DNA of 64,000 bases from Enterobacterales bacterium CwR94. Lineage in GTDB: Bacteria; Pseudomonadota; Gammaproteobacteria; Enterobacterales; Enterobacteriaceae. The stretch covers positions 168,382 to 232,381 of the forward strand of contig KZ478061.1 in NCBI GenBank assembly GCA_002837195.1, written 5' to 3'. A model generated the notes under the pieces. The model was not told the DNA's origin. It worked only from the letters and a program-made list of their open reading frames with translations, and did no database searches. This document shows positions 11,341-21,838 of the stretch, one piece after another (position 1 is the first letter of the stretch; every line of letters begins with the position of its first letter). Both the position numbers and the translations under genes were made by a program.

Positions 11341-12093
11341 TCAGCGTGGCAGCATCGCCTCGCGAACACGCACCAAATCTTCTTGCGTATCCACGCCCAC
11401 GGTCGGAATGGCTTTCGCAACATCGACGTGAATTTTTTCGCCGTACCAAAGCACGCGCAATTGCTCTAGCAGTTCGATATTTTCTAACTGACTGGGTTCC
11501 CATGTCACGTAGCGGCGAATAAAGCCTGCGCGATAGGCATAGATGCCAATGTGACGCAGGAAATGATCGCCAATTTGCTCACGCGACGCGGCAAAACGCT
11601 CACGATCCCACGGGATCGTGGCACGTGAAAAATAGAGCGCATAACCCTGAGCATCAGTGACCACTTTAACCGCATTCGGGTTAAAGGCTTCTTCCGCACT
11701 GTGAATCGGGACAGCAAGTGTTGCCATTCCTGCCTGACAGTTCGCCAAATTATTCGCGACCTGACGAATGATGACCGGTGGCACCATCGGTTCATCACCT
11801 TGCACGTTAACCACCACCTGATCGTCGGCAAAACCATACTTTTCGATCACTTCCGCCAGACGTTCCGTCCCGGAATGATGGTCAGCCCGCGTCATGCAGG
11901 CTTCACCGCCGGCTTGCTGGACAACATCCGCGACCGCTTGCGTATCTGTCGCGACAATAACGCGTGATGCCCCAGACTCCAGCGCACGCTCCATAACGTG
12001 GACTACCATCGGCTTACCATGAATATCCACCAAAGGCTTACCCGGCAGACGCGTGGAAGCGTAGCGCGCAGGGATAATGGCAATAAAACTCAT
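11341..12093 (-). CDS. kdsB: CMP-Kdo synthetase KdsB
   Basis: 250 residues (248 in E. coli). The nucleotidyltransferase N-terminus [16 protein letters not shown] and the segments VNVQGDEP and HIGIYAYR are those of 3-deoxy-manno-octulosonate cytidylyltransferase. It activates Kdo with CTP to CMP-Kdo in the cytoplasm, the step before Kdo is added to lipid IVA. The start overlaps the ycaR stop by four bases. It closes the msbA-lpxK-ycaQ-ycaR-kdsB gene run. Confidence 0.98.
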   Translation of the reverse strand: MSFIAIIPARYASTRLPGKPLVDIHGKPMVVHVMERALESGASRVIVATDTQAVADVVQQAGGEACMTRADHHSGTERLAEVIEKYGFADDQVVVNVQGDEPMVPPVIIRQVANNLANCQAGMATLAVPIHSAEEAFNPNAVKVVTDAQGYALYFSRATIPWDRERFAASREQIGDHFLRHIGIYAYRAGFIRRYVTWEPSQLENIELLEQLRVLWYGEKIHVDVAKAIPTVGVDTQEDLVRVREAMLPR

Positions 12094-12272
12094 GGATGGA
12101 TCTCTTCAACGCTGAGGGAACGGGCTTCGGTTTCTAATAAAACCGGAATGCCATCGCGCACGGGGAACGCCAGGCCGTCTGGTTTACAGATCAATTCTTG
12201 CTGCTCTTTGTTGAAGTAAAGTTTGCCATGGCAGACAGGACAGGCAACGATTTCAAGCAAACGATGATCCAT
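12090..12272 (-). CDS. ycaR: UPF0434/Trm112-like small protein YcaR
   Basis: 60 residues. It begins [20 protein letters not shown], with a single CPVC pair typical of the Trm112/UPF0434 family of small zinc-ribbon-like proteins. The E. coli orthologue has 60 residues and no firmly established role. The stop overlaps the kdsB start, so translation is probably coupled. A partner role for a methyltransferase is suggested by the Trm112 family but is not shown here. Confidence 0.93.
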   Translation of the reverse strand: MDHRLLEIVACPVCHGKLYFNKEQQELICKPDGLAFPVRDGIPVLLETEARSLSVEEIHP

Positions 12273-12345
12273 GGTTCCTCCGTTGGATCGAAAATATCAA
12301 GGATAAAAGCATATCACAGCGCGTATGCGCATGTTACTGCAAGCC

Positions 12346-13557
12346 TCACAAAGCCCAGTGCGCGCGCCCCCAGATGGCCTGTAACAACGTCGGAAGTTGG
12401 TGGATCTCCACACAGGTTGCACCGTGCCATCGCGCCATCTTGTTAATCGCACTCTGCACATCTTTCGCCAGTCGTTGCGTAACACGCACCGACTCCTCAA
12501 GCCACAGTCCCTTAATGATAAACTGCCCGCTTGCGCGATCCATCTTCGCATCAACACGCCCTTTTAAACTGCCACGATGTAACAGAGGCAAGACAAAATA
12601 GCCGTACTGTCGTTTTGGCGCGGGGGTATAACACTCCAGCCGGTAATCAAAATTGAACAACGCCAACGCACGTTTACGATCCCATACCACGGGATCAAAC
12701 GGCGATAGCAGTGCCGTAACCGTCGCCGCAGGCGGCGTAGACAGCAAGGGCGCCAAGCGGGCATCCAGCCACATTTCACCCAATTGTTCGACGTGAAGCA
12801 GGATTAAGCGCCCCTCTTCCCGTTGTTGCTGTAACCAGGTGAGCGGCTTTATCTGACGTAAACGGTAATAATCGGCCAACCAGTTGATGCGAAAAATACC
12901 TAATGACCGAACACTGTTACTGAGCATGCCATGAAGCGCGTCTTCATCACGTAAACCATCGCGCGCATCATCCCAGTCTGGTAGCACACGCTGGCGCAAA
13001 TCGTAAACACGCTGGAAATTACGCCGCTCACTGACCATGAGCTCACCGGCACTAAACAAATTTTCCAGATGTCTTTTATGTGGTTTCCAGGCCCACCATC
13101 CCGACTGATGACCCGGTGCGGCGTCAAAATCTGCTGCGCGCACAGGGCCATTTGACGCAATAAATGCCAGCATCGCATTGAGCTCTTCGCGATACTGTTC
13201 TGCCCACGCCGCATTGTATTTCCATCCCAACGCCTGGGGATTCAGCATCCGGTGACGCAGTAGTGCATAATCCTCGCGAGGCACAAAGCAGGCTTCGTGC
13301 GCCCAGTATTCAAACAAATTGCCACGACTGAGCGCCTCTTCCAGCCAGGACATCGGATAAGCCCCCAACCGGCTAAACAGCACCAGATAGGGGCTACGCG
13401 CAACCACATTAATGGTATCAATTTGCAGCAGGGACATTTGCCGGATGGCGGTAAGAAGATCAGTAAAGGCTGCTTTTTTGGTTGGTGGTCGCAGCAAGCC
13501 CTGAGCGGCAAGGTGCAAATGGCGCGCATGCTGTAATGATATGGAAGGTAACGTCAT
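12346..13557 (-). CDS. ycaQ: Interstrand-crosslink DNA glycosylase YcaQ (AlkZ-like)
   Basis: 403 residues (410 in E. coli). The protein belongs to the winged-helix AlkZ-like family (HTH_42). It carries the catalytic Gln-x-Asp motif as QID in SLLQIDTINVVARSPY near residues 45-50. E. coli YcaQ unhooks nitrogen-mustard interstrand cross-links and removes some N7-alkylpurines. It lies 33 bases after lpxK and 73 bases before ycaR, in the same operon position as in E. coli, with no obvious functional link to lipopolysaccharide synthesis. The family assignment is strong; the repair activity is inferred from E. coli work. Confidence 0.93.
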   Translation of the reverse strand: MTLPSISLQHARHLHLAAQGLLRPPTKKAAFTDLLTAIRQMSLLQIDTINVVARSPYLVLFSRLGAYPMSWLEEALSRGNLFEYWAHEACFVPREDYALLRHRMLNPQALGWKYNAAWAEQYREELNAMLAFIASNGPVRAADFDAAPGHQSGWWAWKPHKRHLENLFSAGELMVSERRNFQRVYDLRQRVLPDWDDARDGLRDEDALHGMLSNSVRSLGIFRINWLADYYRLRQIKPLTWLQQQREEGRLILLHVEQLGEMWLDARLAPLLSTPPAATVTALLSPFDPVVWDRKRALALFNFDYRLECYTPAPKRQYGYFVLPLLHRGSLKGRVDAKMDRASGQFIIKGLWLEESVRVTQRLAKDVQSAINKMARWHGATCVEIHQLPTLLQAIWGRAHWAL

Positions 13558-13590
13558 CGGTTCTCCCTGACATCACAACGCACGCCATAT

Positions 13591-14586
13591 TCAGGATGGG
13601 CGATTGTGCGATGTCACTTGTTGCATTACATGAGAAAGTAAAGCAGAGGCTTGTGGCTCTGGCATCACCGCATCAACGGGCAGAAACCACCAGTTTTTAT
13701 GTGCAAAAGCGCGGCATTTCACCGCGTCTTTTTCTGTCATTAGCAGCGGTTCGGCATGGGGCGTTAATGCCACCAGTTGATTTTGTTGATAGGGTTGGTG
13801 ATCGGCAAAAACGATGCGCTGCGCGAGTTTGATGCCCATGTTCTCCAGCGTGGCAAAAAAACGAGGAGGATGCCCAATGCCCGCCATGGCAACCGCGCCA
13901 CTGAAGGTACCCGCATCCACTTTTTGACCATCAACAAGATTAACGAACTGACTCGGCTGTAACTGCATGGGGATTTCATCCCCTTGAGCCTCACCGCCGT
14001 TGACGATGACGGCATCAACCTGCTTCAGCCGCGCTGCACGTTCACGCATCGGGCCGGCGGGTAGCCACCAGCCATTCCCAAAACGGCGGACGCCATCAAC
14101 AACCACAATTTCAATATCGCGTGCCAATGCGTAATGCTGCAAACCATCGTCGGTAACAATGATATCGACGGCTGATTGTGCCAATAACGCTTTAACCGCA
14201 TCCACCCGCTTAGGCGCCACGGCAACAGGTGCCCCGGTGCGTTGAAAAATCAACACAGGTTCATCACCGGCCTGCTCTGCACGGGTGTGAGCGTCAAGTA
14301 CTAAGGGATAATGCGCAGATTTTCCGCCATAGCCTCGAGAAACGACGCCAACACGAAGACCACGGGCCTGGAGTTGCTCCACCAGCCAGATAACCACAGG
14401 TGTTTTGCCATTGCCGCCTGCGGTGAGATTTCCCACCACCACGACAGGCACTGGCGCTTTCCACTGCTTACGCCAGCCCAACCGATAGCTCAGACGAATC
14501 ATCGCTGTGATAACGCCATACAGCCAACTTAGCGGCAAAAGCAGCACATACAGTGCTGACTGCCCACGCCAGATACGGTCAATCAT
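13591..14586 (-). CDS. lpxK: Tetraacyldisaccharide 4'-kinase LpxK
   Basis: 331 residues (328 in E. coli). One N-terminal membrane-associated helix is followed by the P-loop [12 protein letters not shown] at about 51-62, then the substrate region [12 protein letters not shown]. LpxK phosphorylates the 4' position of the tetraacyldisaccharide to make lipid IVA at the inner membrane. The start overlaps the stop of msbA by four bases (ATGA), the usual lpxK arrangement. It is essential in E. coli. Confidence 0.98.
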   Translation of the reverse strand: MIDRIWRGQSALYVLLLPLSWLYGVITAMIRLSYRLGWRKQWKAPVPVVVVGNLTAGGNGKTPVVIWLVEQLQARGLRVGVVSRGYGGKSAHYPLVLDAHTRAEQAGDEPVLIFQRTGAPVAVAPKRVDAVKALLAQSAVDIIVTDDGLQHYALARDIEIVVVDGVRRFGNGWWLPAGPMRERAARLKQVDAVIVNGGEAQGDEIPMQLQPSQFVNLVDGQKVDAGTFSGAVAMAGIGHPPRFFATLENMGIKLAQRIVFADHQPYQQNQLVALTPHAEPLLMTEKDAVKCRAFAHKNWWFLPVDAVMPEPQASALLSHVMQQVTSHNRPS

Positions 14587-16331
14587 TGACCAAATTGCAT
14601 TTTATGTAACTGCGCATAGACGCCACACATATTCAGAAGCTCATCGTGTGAACCCCTTTCTACAATTTGACCATCCTCGATCACGACAATTTCATCGGCT
14701 TTTTCGATGGTAGAGAGTCGGTGGGCAATCACCAACGACGTGCGGTTTTTCTGCAGTTCATCAAGCGCTGACTGAATAGCACGTTCAGATTCCGTATCAA
14801 GCGCCGACGTGGCCTCATCAAGAATCAAGATTGGGCTGTCACGCAGCAGTGCTCGTGCAATGGCGATACGCTGGCGCTGACCGCCTGAGAGCAGCACACC
14901 ATTCTCGCCCACCACCGTATCAAGGCCGTTGTCCATTTTATTGATGAAATCCATTGCATGCGCCAGTTTGGCAACTTGCTCAATATCTTCACGGCTATAC
15001 TGCTCTTCACGTGCGTAAGCGATGTTATTCGCCACCGTATCGTTAAACAGATGCACGTTTTGTGACACCAACGCCACCTGATTACGCAGTGACGGCAAGG
15101 TATATTCCCGCAAGTCATGACCATCCATGAGGATTTCACCCTGCTGGATATCATAAAAACGCGTCAACAAACTGGCCAGTGTCGATTTTCCGGAGCCGGA
15201 TCGACCAACCAGCGCCACGGTTTTACCGGCGGGGATCACCAGGTTGATGTCCTTCAACGCAGGCGTTTCACGTCCAGGGTAGGTAAAAGTGACGTTGCGG
15301 AACTCAATATCGCCTTTAGCACGTGTGATTTGACGTGTGCCTTGATCTTCCTCTTGCTCGCTATCCAGGATAGAAAACAGGGTTTGGCACGCCGCCATAC
15401 CGCGCTGGAACTGGGCATTCACGTTGGTCAGGGATTTCAACGGGCGCATCAGCGCAATCATCGCAGAGAACACTACCGTAATGGTACCTGCCGTCAACGT
15501 TTCCATCACACTGGGGAAACTGGCCGCGTACAGAACAAAAGCCAGTGCTAAAGACGCAATAAGTTGAATGATGGGATCAGAGATAGATGAAGCAGAAACT
15601 AACTTCATACCTTGCTGGCGCATGCGATTACTGACTTTTTCAAAACGTGCCGTTTCGACTTCCTGACCACCAAAAATTAACACTTCTTTGTGGCCTTTGA
15701 GCATCTGCTCAGCGCTGGTTGTTACCTGCCCCATGGTGTTCTGCATGTTTTTACTGATATTGCGAAAACGTTTGGAAACCAGACGGATCGCAATAGAAAC
15801 TATTGGAGCTAACACGATTAAAATCAGTGATAACTGCCAGCTGTAATAGAACATCATGATGAACAAACCGATGATTGACGCTCCTTCACGCACTACCGTC
15901 ACTAATGCGCCGGAAGAAGATGAAGCCACCTGCTCTGAATCATAGGTAATACGGGATAGCAGTGTACCTGTCGATTGCTTGTCAAAAAACGCAACCGGCA
16001 TGCCCATCATATGACCAAATAAGCGACGGCGCATGTTCATGACCACATTGCCTGATACCCAGGAAATACAGTAACTGGAGATAAAACTGGTGACACCGCG
16101 GATAAGCATTAAGCCAATAACCGCCAGCGGCATCCAAATTAATACCGACTTATCCGCTTTACCAAAGCCATCATCCAGTAAAGGTTTCAGCAGTGACAGC
16201 ATCAGGGTATCGCCCGCCGCATTAAGCACCAGAGCAACAGCCGCTACCGCCAATCCCGCTTTGTGCGGTGCAATCATTGGCCACAGACGGCGAAATGTCT
16301 GCCATGTTGAGAGATCTTTATCGAGATGCAT
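14583..16331 (-). CDS. msbA: Lipid A flippase MsbA (ABC exporter)
   Basis: 582 residues, identical in length to E. coli MsbA. Six transmembrane helices occupy about residues 20-310. The ATPase domain has Walker [10 protein letters not shown] (near 376-384), signature LLSGGQRQR and Walker [13 protein letters not shown]. The homodimer flips core-lipid A across the inner membrane for delivery to the Lpt system. It is directly upstream of lpxK, which makes the 4'-phosphate on its substrate, and 34 bases downstream of comEC. Confidence 0.98.
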   Translation of the reverse strand: MHLDKDLSTWQTFRRLWPMIAPHKAGLAVAAVALVLNAAGDTLMLSLLKPLLDDGFGKADKSVLIWMPLAVIGLMLIRGVTSFISSYCISWVSGNVVMNMRRRLFGHMMGMPVAFFDKQSTGTLLSRITYDSEQVASSSSGALVTVVREGASIIGLFIMMFYYSWQLSLILIVLAPIVSIAIRLVSKRFRNISKNMQNTMGQVTTSAEQMLKGHKEVLIFGGQEVETARFEKVSNRMRQQGMKLVSASSISDPIIQLIASLALAFVLYAASFPSVMETLTAGTITVVFSAMIALMRPLKSLTNVNAQFQRGMAACQTLFSILDSEQEEDQGTRQITRAKGDIEFRNVTFTYPGRETPALKDINLVIPAGKTVALVGRSGSGKSTLASLLTRFYDIQQGEILMDGHDLREYTLPSLRNQVALVSQNVHLFNDTVANNIAYAREEQYSREDIEQVAKLAHAMDFINKMDNGLDTVVGENGVLLSGGQRQRIAIARALLRDSPILILDEATSALDTESERAIQSALDELQKNRTSLVIAHRLSTIEKADEIVVIEDGQIVERGSHDELLNMCGVYAQLHKMQFGQ

Positions 16332-16365
16332 TTAATTACCTGCTCCAGTTAAATAGCCGCTTATT

Positions 16366-18636
16366 CTACCTGGAATCCCGGGGGACGCCAAACCACTGAT
16401 GATACCATCGGGGAAGAATTTGCTCCCGTAACCCCTTAATCCGCACTTGATTGCTGAAAAAATCCACATGTATTTGGCCAGACTGCGCGGTATCCCACCA
16501 TTGATAACCCGCGTGCTTATAGCGCTGAATCACCTTTTTTGCAGGCAGTCGCCAGGGGCTGAAGCGTGCGGCGGAGGCCAGTGCATGCTCTCCTTGTAAA
16601 CGACGTAATAACGGCGCTATTGAAGAGGTATTGCTGCCATGATGTGGAACTTGAAGTACGGTAATCGGCCGCCCTATAGACCCATGTGTAAGCAGATATT
16701 GTTCCGCTGAACGCTCCATATCTCCGGTCAGTAAAACACGATGCGGACCCGCCTCAATCAGCAATACGCAGGAATCGTTGTTGCCGCCTTTGGTCATGCC
16801 CTGCGGGGGATACAACACCTTAAATTGCAGTCCACGCCAGACCCACTGCTCGCCCTGGTGACAGGCAAAAACAGGTGACGCAGAGAAATTATTTCGCTCT
16901 GTCATCGCTGGCCACTGTTTGCGCAGGCTTTCCGCTCCGCCACGATGATCAAGATGAGCATGGCTTAAGATCAGTTGCTCTGGCGTGATCCCTTGCCAGC
17001 GAAGCCAGGGTGCAATGATACGTTCTCCTGCATCACCGCCCTCCCAGCGTCCACCGGCGTCATACAAGACTGAATGTCGATCCTTGGTGATAACCACCGC
17101 AAGACCGTGCCCAACATCTAGCATATCCATTTGCCATACTGGCTGTTCCTCGCTCTCACGCCAGCTGATCACTAACCACGCTGAGGCGCATAATGTCGCA
17201 GCAAGGTATCGCCACAGTGTAAAACGGAAGGCAAAGATGATTCCCCCTGCGCAAACCGCCATCAACAATGCGAATCGACTGACGGTTATCCACCCTTCAG
17301 GTAAGTGCTGTAATGGCACCAGGGTCCACGCTAAAGATAGATTAGCGGCTTTCCACCCCATCGCACTGAGTGCTGGCCAGGGGAGTGATAAAAGTCCCAA
17401 TAATATTGCCGGTACCGTGACCAACGTGATGAGAGGAATTGCCCACAGATTCGCCAGCAATGCGGTGTAGCTAATACCGTTAAAAATTAAAATTTGCAGA
17501 GGGACAAATAACAGTGTCATAAGCAATTGCAGGTGAATAAGGCGCACTATCCACCAGCGTTTATGCTGAAGAAAACGCGGCGGTAAAGGAAAGAACTGAT
17601 AGCCTGCAAATAACGTCGCCACGGCCAGTACAGATAGCCAAAAACTGTCTGATAAGACAGTGAGCGGATCGCTGACCAACAAAGCCGCAACGCAATACAG
17701 CCATACCTGCCAGCGCGTAATGTTGATACCCGCAAGTTTAATGCCTAGCCAAAATCCCGTTGCAAACAATGCGCGCATTGCCGGAGGCTGACTCCCCGAC
17801 AGTCCTGTATATGCCAATGCAAAAAGCATTGCCCAAAACAGCGGCCAACGGTAGCTGATATGCCTGGCAGGAAACATGAGCTGCATAAACCGCCCTAGCA
17901 TGGCCCCAAATCCTGCCGCTAAGCCAATGTGCATCCCGGAGATTGCCATCAAATGTGCTGTGCCGGTATCGCGCAATAATTTCCGTATGTCTGCACTCAG
18001 TAAATCACGTTCTCCAAAAGCTAAGGCTCTTAACAGCGGCGCATAATGCAGGCCGGTATAATGCTTCTCCGCACGCTGAATAATGCGTTCACGCCAATTG
18101 CATTGCGTATCCAGGGCGGTCGCAAGAGTGACACGGCCAGTAAGTGGTTTTCGCGAGGCAACGGCAAAACGCTGTGCGTCATATCCTCCCTCATTTAACA
18201 AGGCGTGCACCGGGCGTAACGATAATTGCATTTGCCATTGTTGGCCGCTACACCATCCCTGATTCTGCTGATAGTAGACACGAGCATAAACAGGCGGGAA
18301 CAGTTGTGGCCCATCACGCAAAGCGATCACATGCAATGTTAACGCACGCCGGGCAGCGTCATGACTTATCACCCGCGCTTCTACCGTGACAGGATGCTGG
18401 GTGAGCGTGCTGATATCGCGCATCAGAGTCTGGCCCTGCCAGACAGCCCAACAAAATGCGAACAAGAGGAGTGAAATATACGCTGAGCCTTTGATGGGGA
18501 GCCAGCCAATCACTACAGCGGCGATAAGCAGCATTGTTACGCTGCCCGTTGTCGGCAATCGCGGTAAAAACAGCAGTGGTAGAATACCTAAAATGCTCCA
18601 TATCGATACCTGCGTCCATGTCATGCCGTATTCCAT
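16366..18636 (-). CDS. comEC: ComEC/Rec2-family DNA uptake channel homologue (YcaI)
   Basis: 756 residues (754 in E. coli YcaI). The order is an N-terminal OB-like region after two membrane helices, a central competence channel domain with about eight further membrane helices (motif HLMAISGMHIGLAAGF), and a C-terminal metallo-beta-lactamase domain with SHAHLDHRGG and VPHHGSNTS. ComEC carries single-stranded DNA across the inner membrane in competent bacteria. In enterobacteria its use is doubtful, although E. coli YcaI is linked to DNA use as a nutrient. The reading frame is intact. The start is taken at 18636; an ATG four codons later (MTWTQVS) is an equal alternative. Confidence 0.92.
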   Translation of the reverse strand: MEYGMTWTQVSIWSILGILPLLFLPRLPTTGSVTMLLIAAVVIGWLPIKGSAYISLLLFAFCWAVWQGQTLMRDISTLTQHPVTVEARVISHDAARRALTLHVIALRDGPQLFPPVYARVYYQQNQGWCSGQQWQMQLSLRPVHALLNEGGYDAQRFAVASRKPLTGRVTLATALDTQCNWRERIIQRAEKHYTGLHYAPLLRALAFGERDLLSADIRKLLRDTGTAHLMAISGMHIGLAAGFGAMLGRFMQLMFPARHISYRWPLFWAMLFALAYTGLSGSQPPAMRALFATGFWLGIKLAGINITRWQVWLYCVAALLVSDPLTVLSDSFWLSVLAVATLFAGYQFFPLPPRFLQHKRWWIVRLIHLQLLMTLLFVPLQILIFNGISYTALLANLWAIPLITLVTVPAILLGLLSLPWPALSAMGWKAANLSLAWTLVPLQHLPEGWITVSRFALLMAVCAGGIIFAFRFTLWRYLAATLCASAWLVISWRESEEQPVWQMDMLDVGHGLAVVITKDRHSVLYDAGGRWEGGDAGERIIAPWLRWQGITPEQLILSHAHLDHRGGAESLRKQWPAMTERNNFSASPVFACHQGEQWVWRGLQFKVLYPPQGMTKGGNNDSCVLLIEAGPHRVLLTGDMERSAEQYLLTHGSIGRPITVLQVPHHGSNTSSIAPLLRRLQGEHALASAARFSPWRLPAKKVIQRYKHAGYQWWDTAQSGQIHVDFFSNQVRIKGLREQILPRWYHQWFGVPRDSR

Positions 18637-18780
18637 GATGTAAAGGCACTATTTTGACGTGGGGCAGGAAAATTGCAGGGACTGAATGGCAAGGTGTCGA
18701 GCGGCCTTCCTGTTTAGATACTGAGATTGCAAATTACATTTCAAAAATGCGTACTGCTTCCAGCCACCGTTTCTTGCAGG

Positions 18781-18808
18781 CAAAAAAAAACGACACCGAA
18801 GTGTCGTT
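18781..18808 (-). terminator. ihfB intrinsic terminator with UUCG loop
   Basis: On the minus strand an eight-base stem AACGACAC closes a TTCG tetraloop (18800-18797) and is followed by an unbroken run of T (complement of 18782-18790). The hairpin lies 17 bases after the ihfB stop. A UUCG tetraloop plus a long U tract is the ideal form of intrinsic terminator. Confidence 0.93.
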
Positions 18809-18825
18809 TGGTCGTTTAATCAAAC

Positions 18826-19110
18826 TTAGCCATAAATGTTGGCGCGATCGCGCAACTCTTTACCCGGTTTGAAGTGCGGAACGTATTTACCTTCCAGCTC
18901 AACTTTATCGCCTGTTTTAGGGTTACGACCCACACGAGGCGCTCGGTAATGTAAAGAGAAGCTGCCGAATCCCCGGATTTCAATGCGCTCACCCTCAGCC
19001 AACGTTGTGGCCATGTGCTCGAGCATCTCTTTAACTGCATCCTCAACCGCTTTCGCGGGAATATGACTCTGCTGACTGGCAAGCCTTTCAATGAGTTCGG
19101 ACTTGGTCAT
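18826..19110 (-). CDS. ihfB: Integration host factor beta subunit
   Basis: 94 residues, full length for IHF-beta, starting [16 protein letters not shown]. The DNA-binding beta-arm is [20 protein letters not shown], with the proline that intercalates into bent DNA. It pairs with IHF-alpha, encoded elsewhere, to bend DNA in transcription, replication and recombination. It lies 86 bases downstream of rpsA, separated by a hairpin without a T run, so it may receive read-through from rpsA as well as its own promoter. Confidence 0.99.
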   Translation of the reverse strand: MTKSELIERLASQQSHIPAKAVEDAVKEMLEHMATTLAEGERIEIRGFGSFSLHYRAPRVGRNPKTGDKVELEGKYVPHFKPGKELRDRANIYG

Positions 19111-19160
19111 AGATCCTCCGGTTATTTCCTGCAGGTAGATATTTGACAGCGCACGACATG

Positions 19161-19184
19161 TAAGGGTGGCTTACGCCACCCTTA
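19161..19184 (-). other. Hairpin in the rpsA-ihfB spacer, no U tract
   Basis: Perfect 10-base stem TAAGGGTGGC / GCCACCCTTA with a four-base loop, 12 bases after the rpsA stop. No T run follows on the minus strand. It may protect the rpsA mRNA 3' end or give partial, Rho-assisted termination with read-through into ihfB. Confidence 0.6.
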
Positions 19185-19196
19185 AGACTAAGTCGA

Positions 19197-20870
19197 TTAC
19201 TCGCCTTTCGCCGCTTTAAACGCTTCTGCCATTGCATTGGAGAAGTTGGTTTCTTCCTGCTTGTTGTTTACGGTAGCGATAGCGTCTTTCTCATCCGCTT
19301 CGTCTTTCGCACGTACAGACAGGCTAACAACGCGGTTCTTACGGTCAACACCGGTGAATTTCGCTTCAACGTCATCACCAACGTTCAGAACCAGTGTTGC
19401 GTCTTCAACGCGGTCACGGGACGCTTCAGAAGCGCGCAGGTAACCTTCAACACCGTCAGCTAATTCAACTGTAGCACCTTTAGCGTCAACAGCAGTCACT
19501 TTACCGTTAACAATTGCGCCTTTCTTGTTCAGAGCGACGTAGTTGTTGAACGGATCTTCTGCCAGTTGCTTAACGCCCAGGGAGATGCGCTCACGTTCTG
19601 CATCAACTTGCAGTACAACGGCAGCGATTTCGTCGCCTTTTTTGTACTCACGAACGGCTTCTTCGCCAGTCGCGTTCCAGGAGATGTCAGACAGGTGAAC
19701 CAGACCGTCGATACCACCGTCCAGGCCGATGAAGATACCAAAGTCAGTGATTGACTTGATTTTACCTTCAACGCGATCGCCTTTGTTGTGGGTCTCAGCG
19801 AACAGCTGCCATGGGTTAGATTTGCACTGCTTCAGGCCCAGGGAGATACGACGACGTTCTTCATCGATATCCAGAACCATAACTTCCACAACATCACCAA
19901 CGTTAACAACTTTGGATGGGTGGATGTTTTTGTTGGTCCAATCCATTTCGGATACGTGTACCAGACCTTCAACGCCTTCTTCGATTTCAACGAAGCAGCC
20001 GTAATCAGTCAGGTTGGTCACGCGGCCAGTCAGCTTAGTACCTTCTGGGTAACGCTTAGCGATAGCGACCCATGGATCTTCGCCCAGTTGCTTCAGACCC
20101 AGAGACACACGGGTGCGCTCACGGTCAAATTTCAGCACTTTCACATTGATTTCATCGCCAACATTGACGATTTCGCTTGGGTGCTTAACGCGCTTCCAAG
20201 CCATGTCAGTGATGTGCAACAGGCCGTCAACGCCGCCCAGATCAACGAATGCACCGTAGTCAGTAAGGTTCTTAACGATACCTTTAACTTCCATGCCTTC
20301 CTGCAGGTTTTCCAGCAGTTGATCGCGCTCTGCGCTGTTCTCGGATTCAATAACCGCACGACGAGAAACAACAACGTTGTTGCGTTTCTGATCCAGCTTG
20401 ATCACTTTGAATTCAAGCTCTTTGCCTTCCAGGTGCAGAGTATCGCGAACTGGACGCACATCTACCAGTGAACCTGGCAGGAACGCACGAATGCCGTTCA
20501 GCTCAACTGTGAAGCCACCTTTAACTTTGCCGTTGATAATACCGGTAACAGTTTCAGCGTCTTCGTAAGCTTTTTCCAGCGTGATCCAAGCTTCATGACG
20601 TTTAGCTTTCTCACGGGACAGCAGGGTTTCGCCGAAGCCGTCTTCTACTGCGTCCAGCGCAACGTCAACTTCGTCACCTACCTGGATTTCCAGTTCGCCG
20701 GCTGCGTTCTTGAACTGCTCTGCAGGGATTGCAGACTCAGATTTCAGACCCGCATCAACCAGAACGATGTCTTTGTCGATAGAAACAACAACACCACGAA
20801 CGATGGAACCCGGACGGGTTTCGATTTCTTTCAGTGATTCTTCAAATAGTTGAGCAAAAGATTCAGTCAT
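19197..20870 (-). CDS. rpsA: 30S ribosomal protein S1
   Basis: 557 residues, the same as E. coli S1. There are six S1/OB repeats; the last four show the GxVxxxTDYGxFVx type of motif (for example [15 protein letters not shown] and [15 protein letters not shown]). S1 docks mRNAs with weak Shine-Dalgarno sequences on the 30S subunit. The first two domains bind the ribosome (protein S2) and the others RNA. The gene itself has no good Shine-Dalgarno sequence, in line with autogenous control by free S1. It follows cmk, as in E. coli. Confidence 0.99.
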   Translation of the reverse strand: MTESFAQLFEESLKEIETRPGSIVRGVVVSIDKDIVLVDAGLKSESAIPAEQFKNAAGELEIQVGDEVDVALDAVEDGFGETLLSREKAKRHEAWITLEKAYEDAETVTGIINGKVKGGFTVELNGIRAFLPGSLVDVRPVRDTLHLEGKELEFKVIKLDQKRNNVVVSRRAVIESENSAERDQLLENLQEGMEVKGIVKNLTDYGAFVDLGGVDGLLHITDMAWKRVKHPSEIVNVGDEINVKVLKFDRERTRVSLGLKQLGEDPWVAIAKRYPEGTKLTGRVTNLTDYGCFVEIEEGVEGLVHVSEMDWTNKNIHPSKVVNVGDVVEVMVLDIDEERRRISLGLKQCKSNPWQLFAETHNKGDRVEGKIKSITDFGIFIGLDGGIDGLVHLSDISWNATGEEAVREYKKGDEIAAVVLQVDAERERISLGVKQLAEDPFNNYVALNKKGAIVNGKVTAVDAKGATVELADGVEGYLRASEASRDRVEDATLVLNVGDDVEAKFTGVDRKNRVVSLSVRAKDEADEKDAIATVNNKQEETNFSNAMAEAFKAAKGE

Positions 20871-20976
20871 GTTTAATCTTCAGGATTCATTATTAACGTC
20901 CACCTGACGTCCTGCCGGATGGGGTTGTTTCACATACCTCATGACAATCCTTGTCACAAGGGAACTACAAATTCGT
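20871..20976 (-). promoter_or_regulatory. rpsA leader: structured, weak Shine-Dalgarno
   Basis: The 106 bases between cmk and rpsA contain an 11-base near-palindrome CTTGTGACAAG (20960-20950) and a GACGTC-centred repeat nearer the start. There is only a weak purine stretch (GAAGA) before the ATG. A TATAAA hexamer lies just inside the cmk-proximal end. In E. coli the rpsA leader folds into hairpins that give efficient initiation without a Shine-Dalgarno sequence and allow repression by S1; the same layout is inferred here. Confidence 0.6.
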
Positions 20977-21666
20977 TTATACCGAGGCCGATGACAGTTT
21001 TTCTCGCGCATATTGCAGAGCAGTTTCAATGACTTGCTCAATACTCATTTGCGTAGAATCCAACACCAGCGCATCGCTGGCAGGGACTAACGGGGCAACG
21101 GAGCGGTTGCGATCCCGGTCATCACGTTCTTTTATCTCGGCTAAAAGGCGATCAAAGTTAACACTAAAGCCCTTTTCCTGCAACTGAAGCATGCGGCGGT
21201 GCGCACGCTCTTCCGAGCTGGCATCAAGGAAAATTTTTACCGGCGCATCAGGAAAAACGACGGTCCCCATGTCACGCCCATCTGCAATCAGGCCCGGCGC
21301 TTCGCGAAAGGCGCGCTGGCGGCGTAACAGTGCTTCACGCACGCGAGGAAATGCAGCCACCTTTGACGCAGTATTACTGACTTCTTGTGTACGGATTTCG
21401 CCAGTGACGTTTTCGCCTTCCAGAATCACTTTCATTTCGCCATTTTCAGACACAAAGCGCACATCAAGATGGGCAGCAATCGGCACCAATGCTTCTTCGG
21501 AGGCGATATCCACATGATGATGCAGTGCAGCCAGCGCTAAAACACGATAAATCGCGCCAGAATCCAGCAAATGCCATTGAAGCGCTTCCGCCATAGCCTT
21601 GCACAGCGTGCCTTTACCCGCACCACTTGGGCCATCAATGGTGATTACCGGGGCTATTGCTGTCAT
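20977..21666 (-). CDS. cmk: Cytidylate kinase
   Basis: 229 residues (227 in E. coli) from the second of two tandem ATGs at 21666 ([20 protein letters not shown]), which is six bases after AAGGAG; the first ATG is only three bases from it. A longer in-frame extension has no support. The P-loop is GPSGAGKGT at residues 12-20, followed by the CMP-binding [17 protein letters not shown] and LID regions. It phosphorylates CMP and dCMP, recycling CMP from mRNA decay and lipid synthesis. It lies upstream of rpsA in the same direction. Confidence 0.97.
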   Translation of the reverse strand: MTAIAPVITIDGPSGAGKGTLCKAMAEALQWHLLDSGAIYRVLALAALHHHVDIASEEALVPIAAHLDVRFVSENGEMKVILEGENVTGEIRTQEVSNTASKVAAFPRVREALLRRQRAFREAPGLIADGRDMGTVVFPDAPVKIFLDASSEERAHRRMLQLQEKGFSVNFDRLLAEIKERDDRDRNRSVAPLVPASDALVLDSTQMSIEQVIETALQYAREKLSSASV

Positions 21667-21803
21667 CATATTCTCCTTTGGGGGATTCGCTCGCCTGGTC
21701 GCCAGGCAAAGATCGCGGCGTATTATACGCACCCGCACCGAGGAACGTTACCCCTAAAGCATAGCTGTTGAAAAAATTCAGGGAATTTCGCAGCCAGGTA
21801 CTT

Positions 21804-21831
21804 CCTCTGCCCATCGTAAAATGGGCAGAGG
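21804..21831 (-). terminator. aroA 3' hairpin
   Basis: Perfect 11-base stem CCTCTGCCCAT / ATGGGCAGAGG with a six-base loop, starting seven bases after the aroA stop. No T run follows on the minus strand, so it may act as an mRNA 3' stabiliser or a weak terminator. Confidence 0.6.
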
Positions 21832-21838
21832 TGAGGGA

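Noticed and set aside
16366-18636. comEC as evidence for natural competence
   Set aside because: The gene is intact, but none of the other competence or pilus genes are in the window and ycaI is kept in E. coli, which is not known to be naturally competent under ordinary conditions.
19788-20471. 227-residue plus-strand ORF over rpsA
   Set aside because: Arises from the S1 repeats read on the opposite strand.
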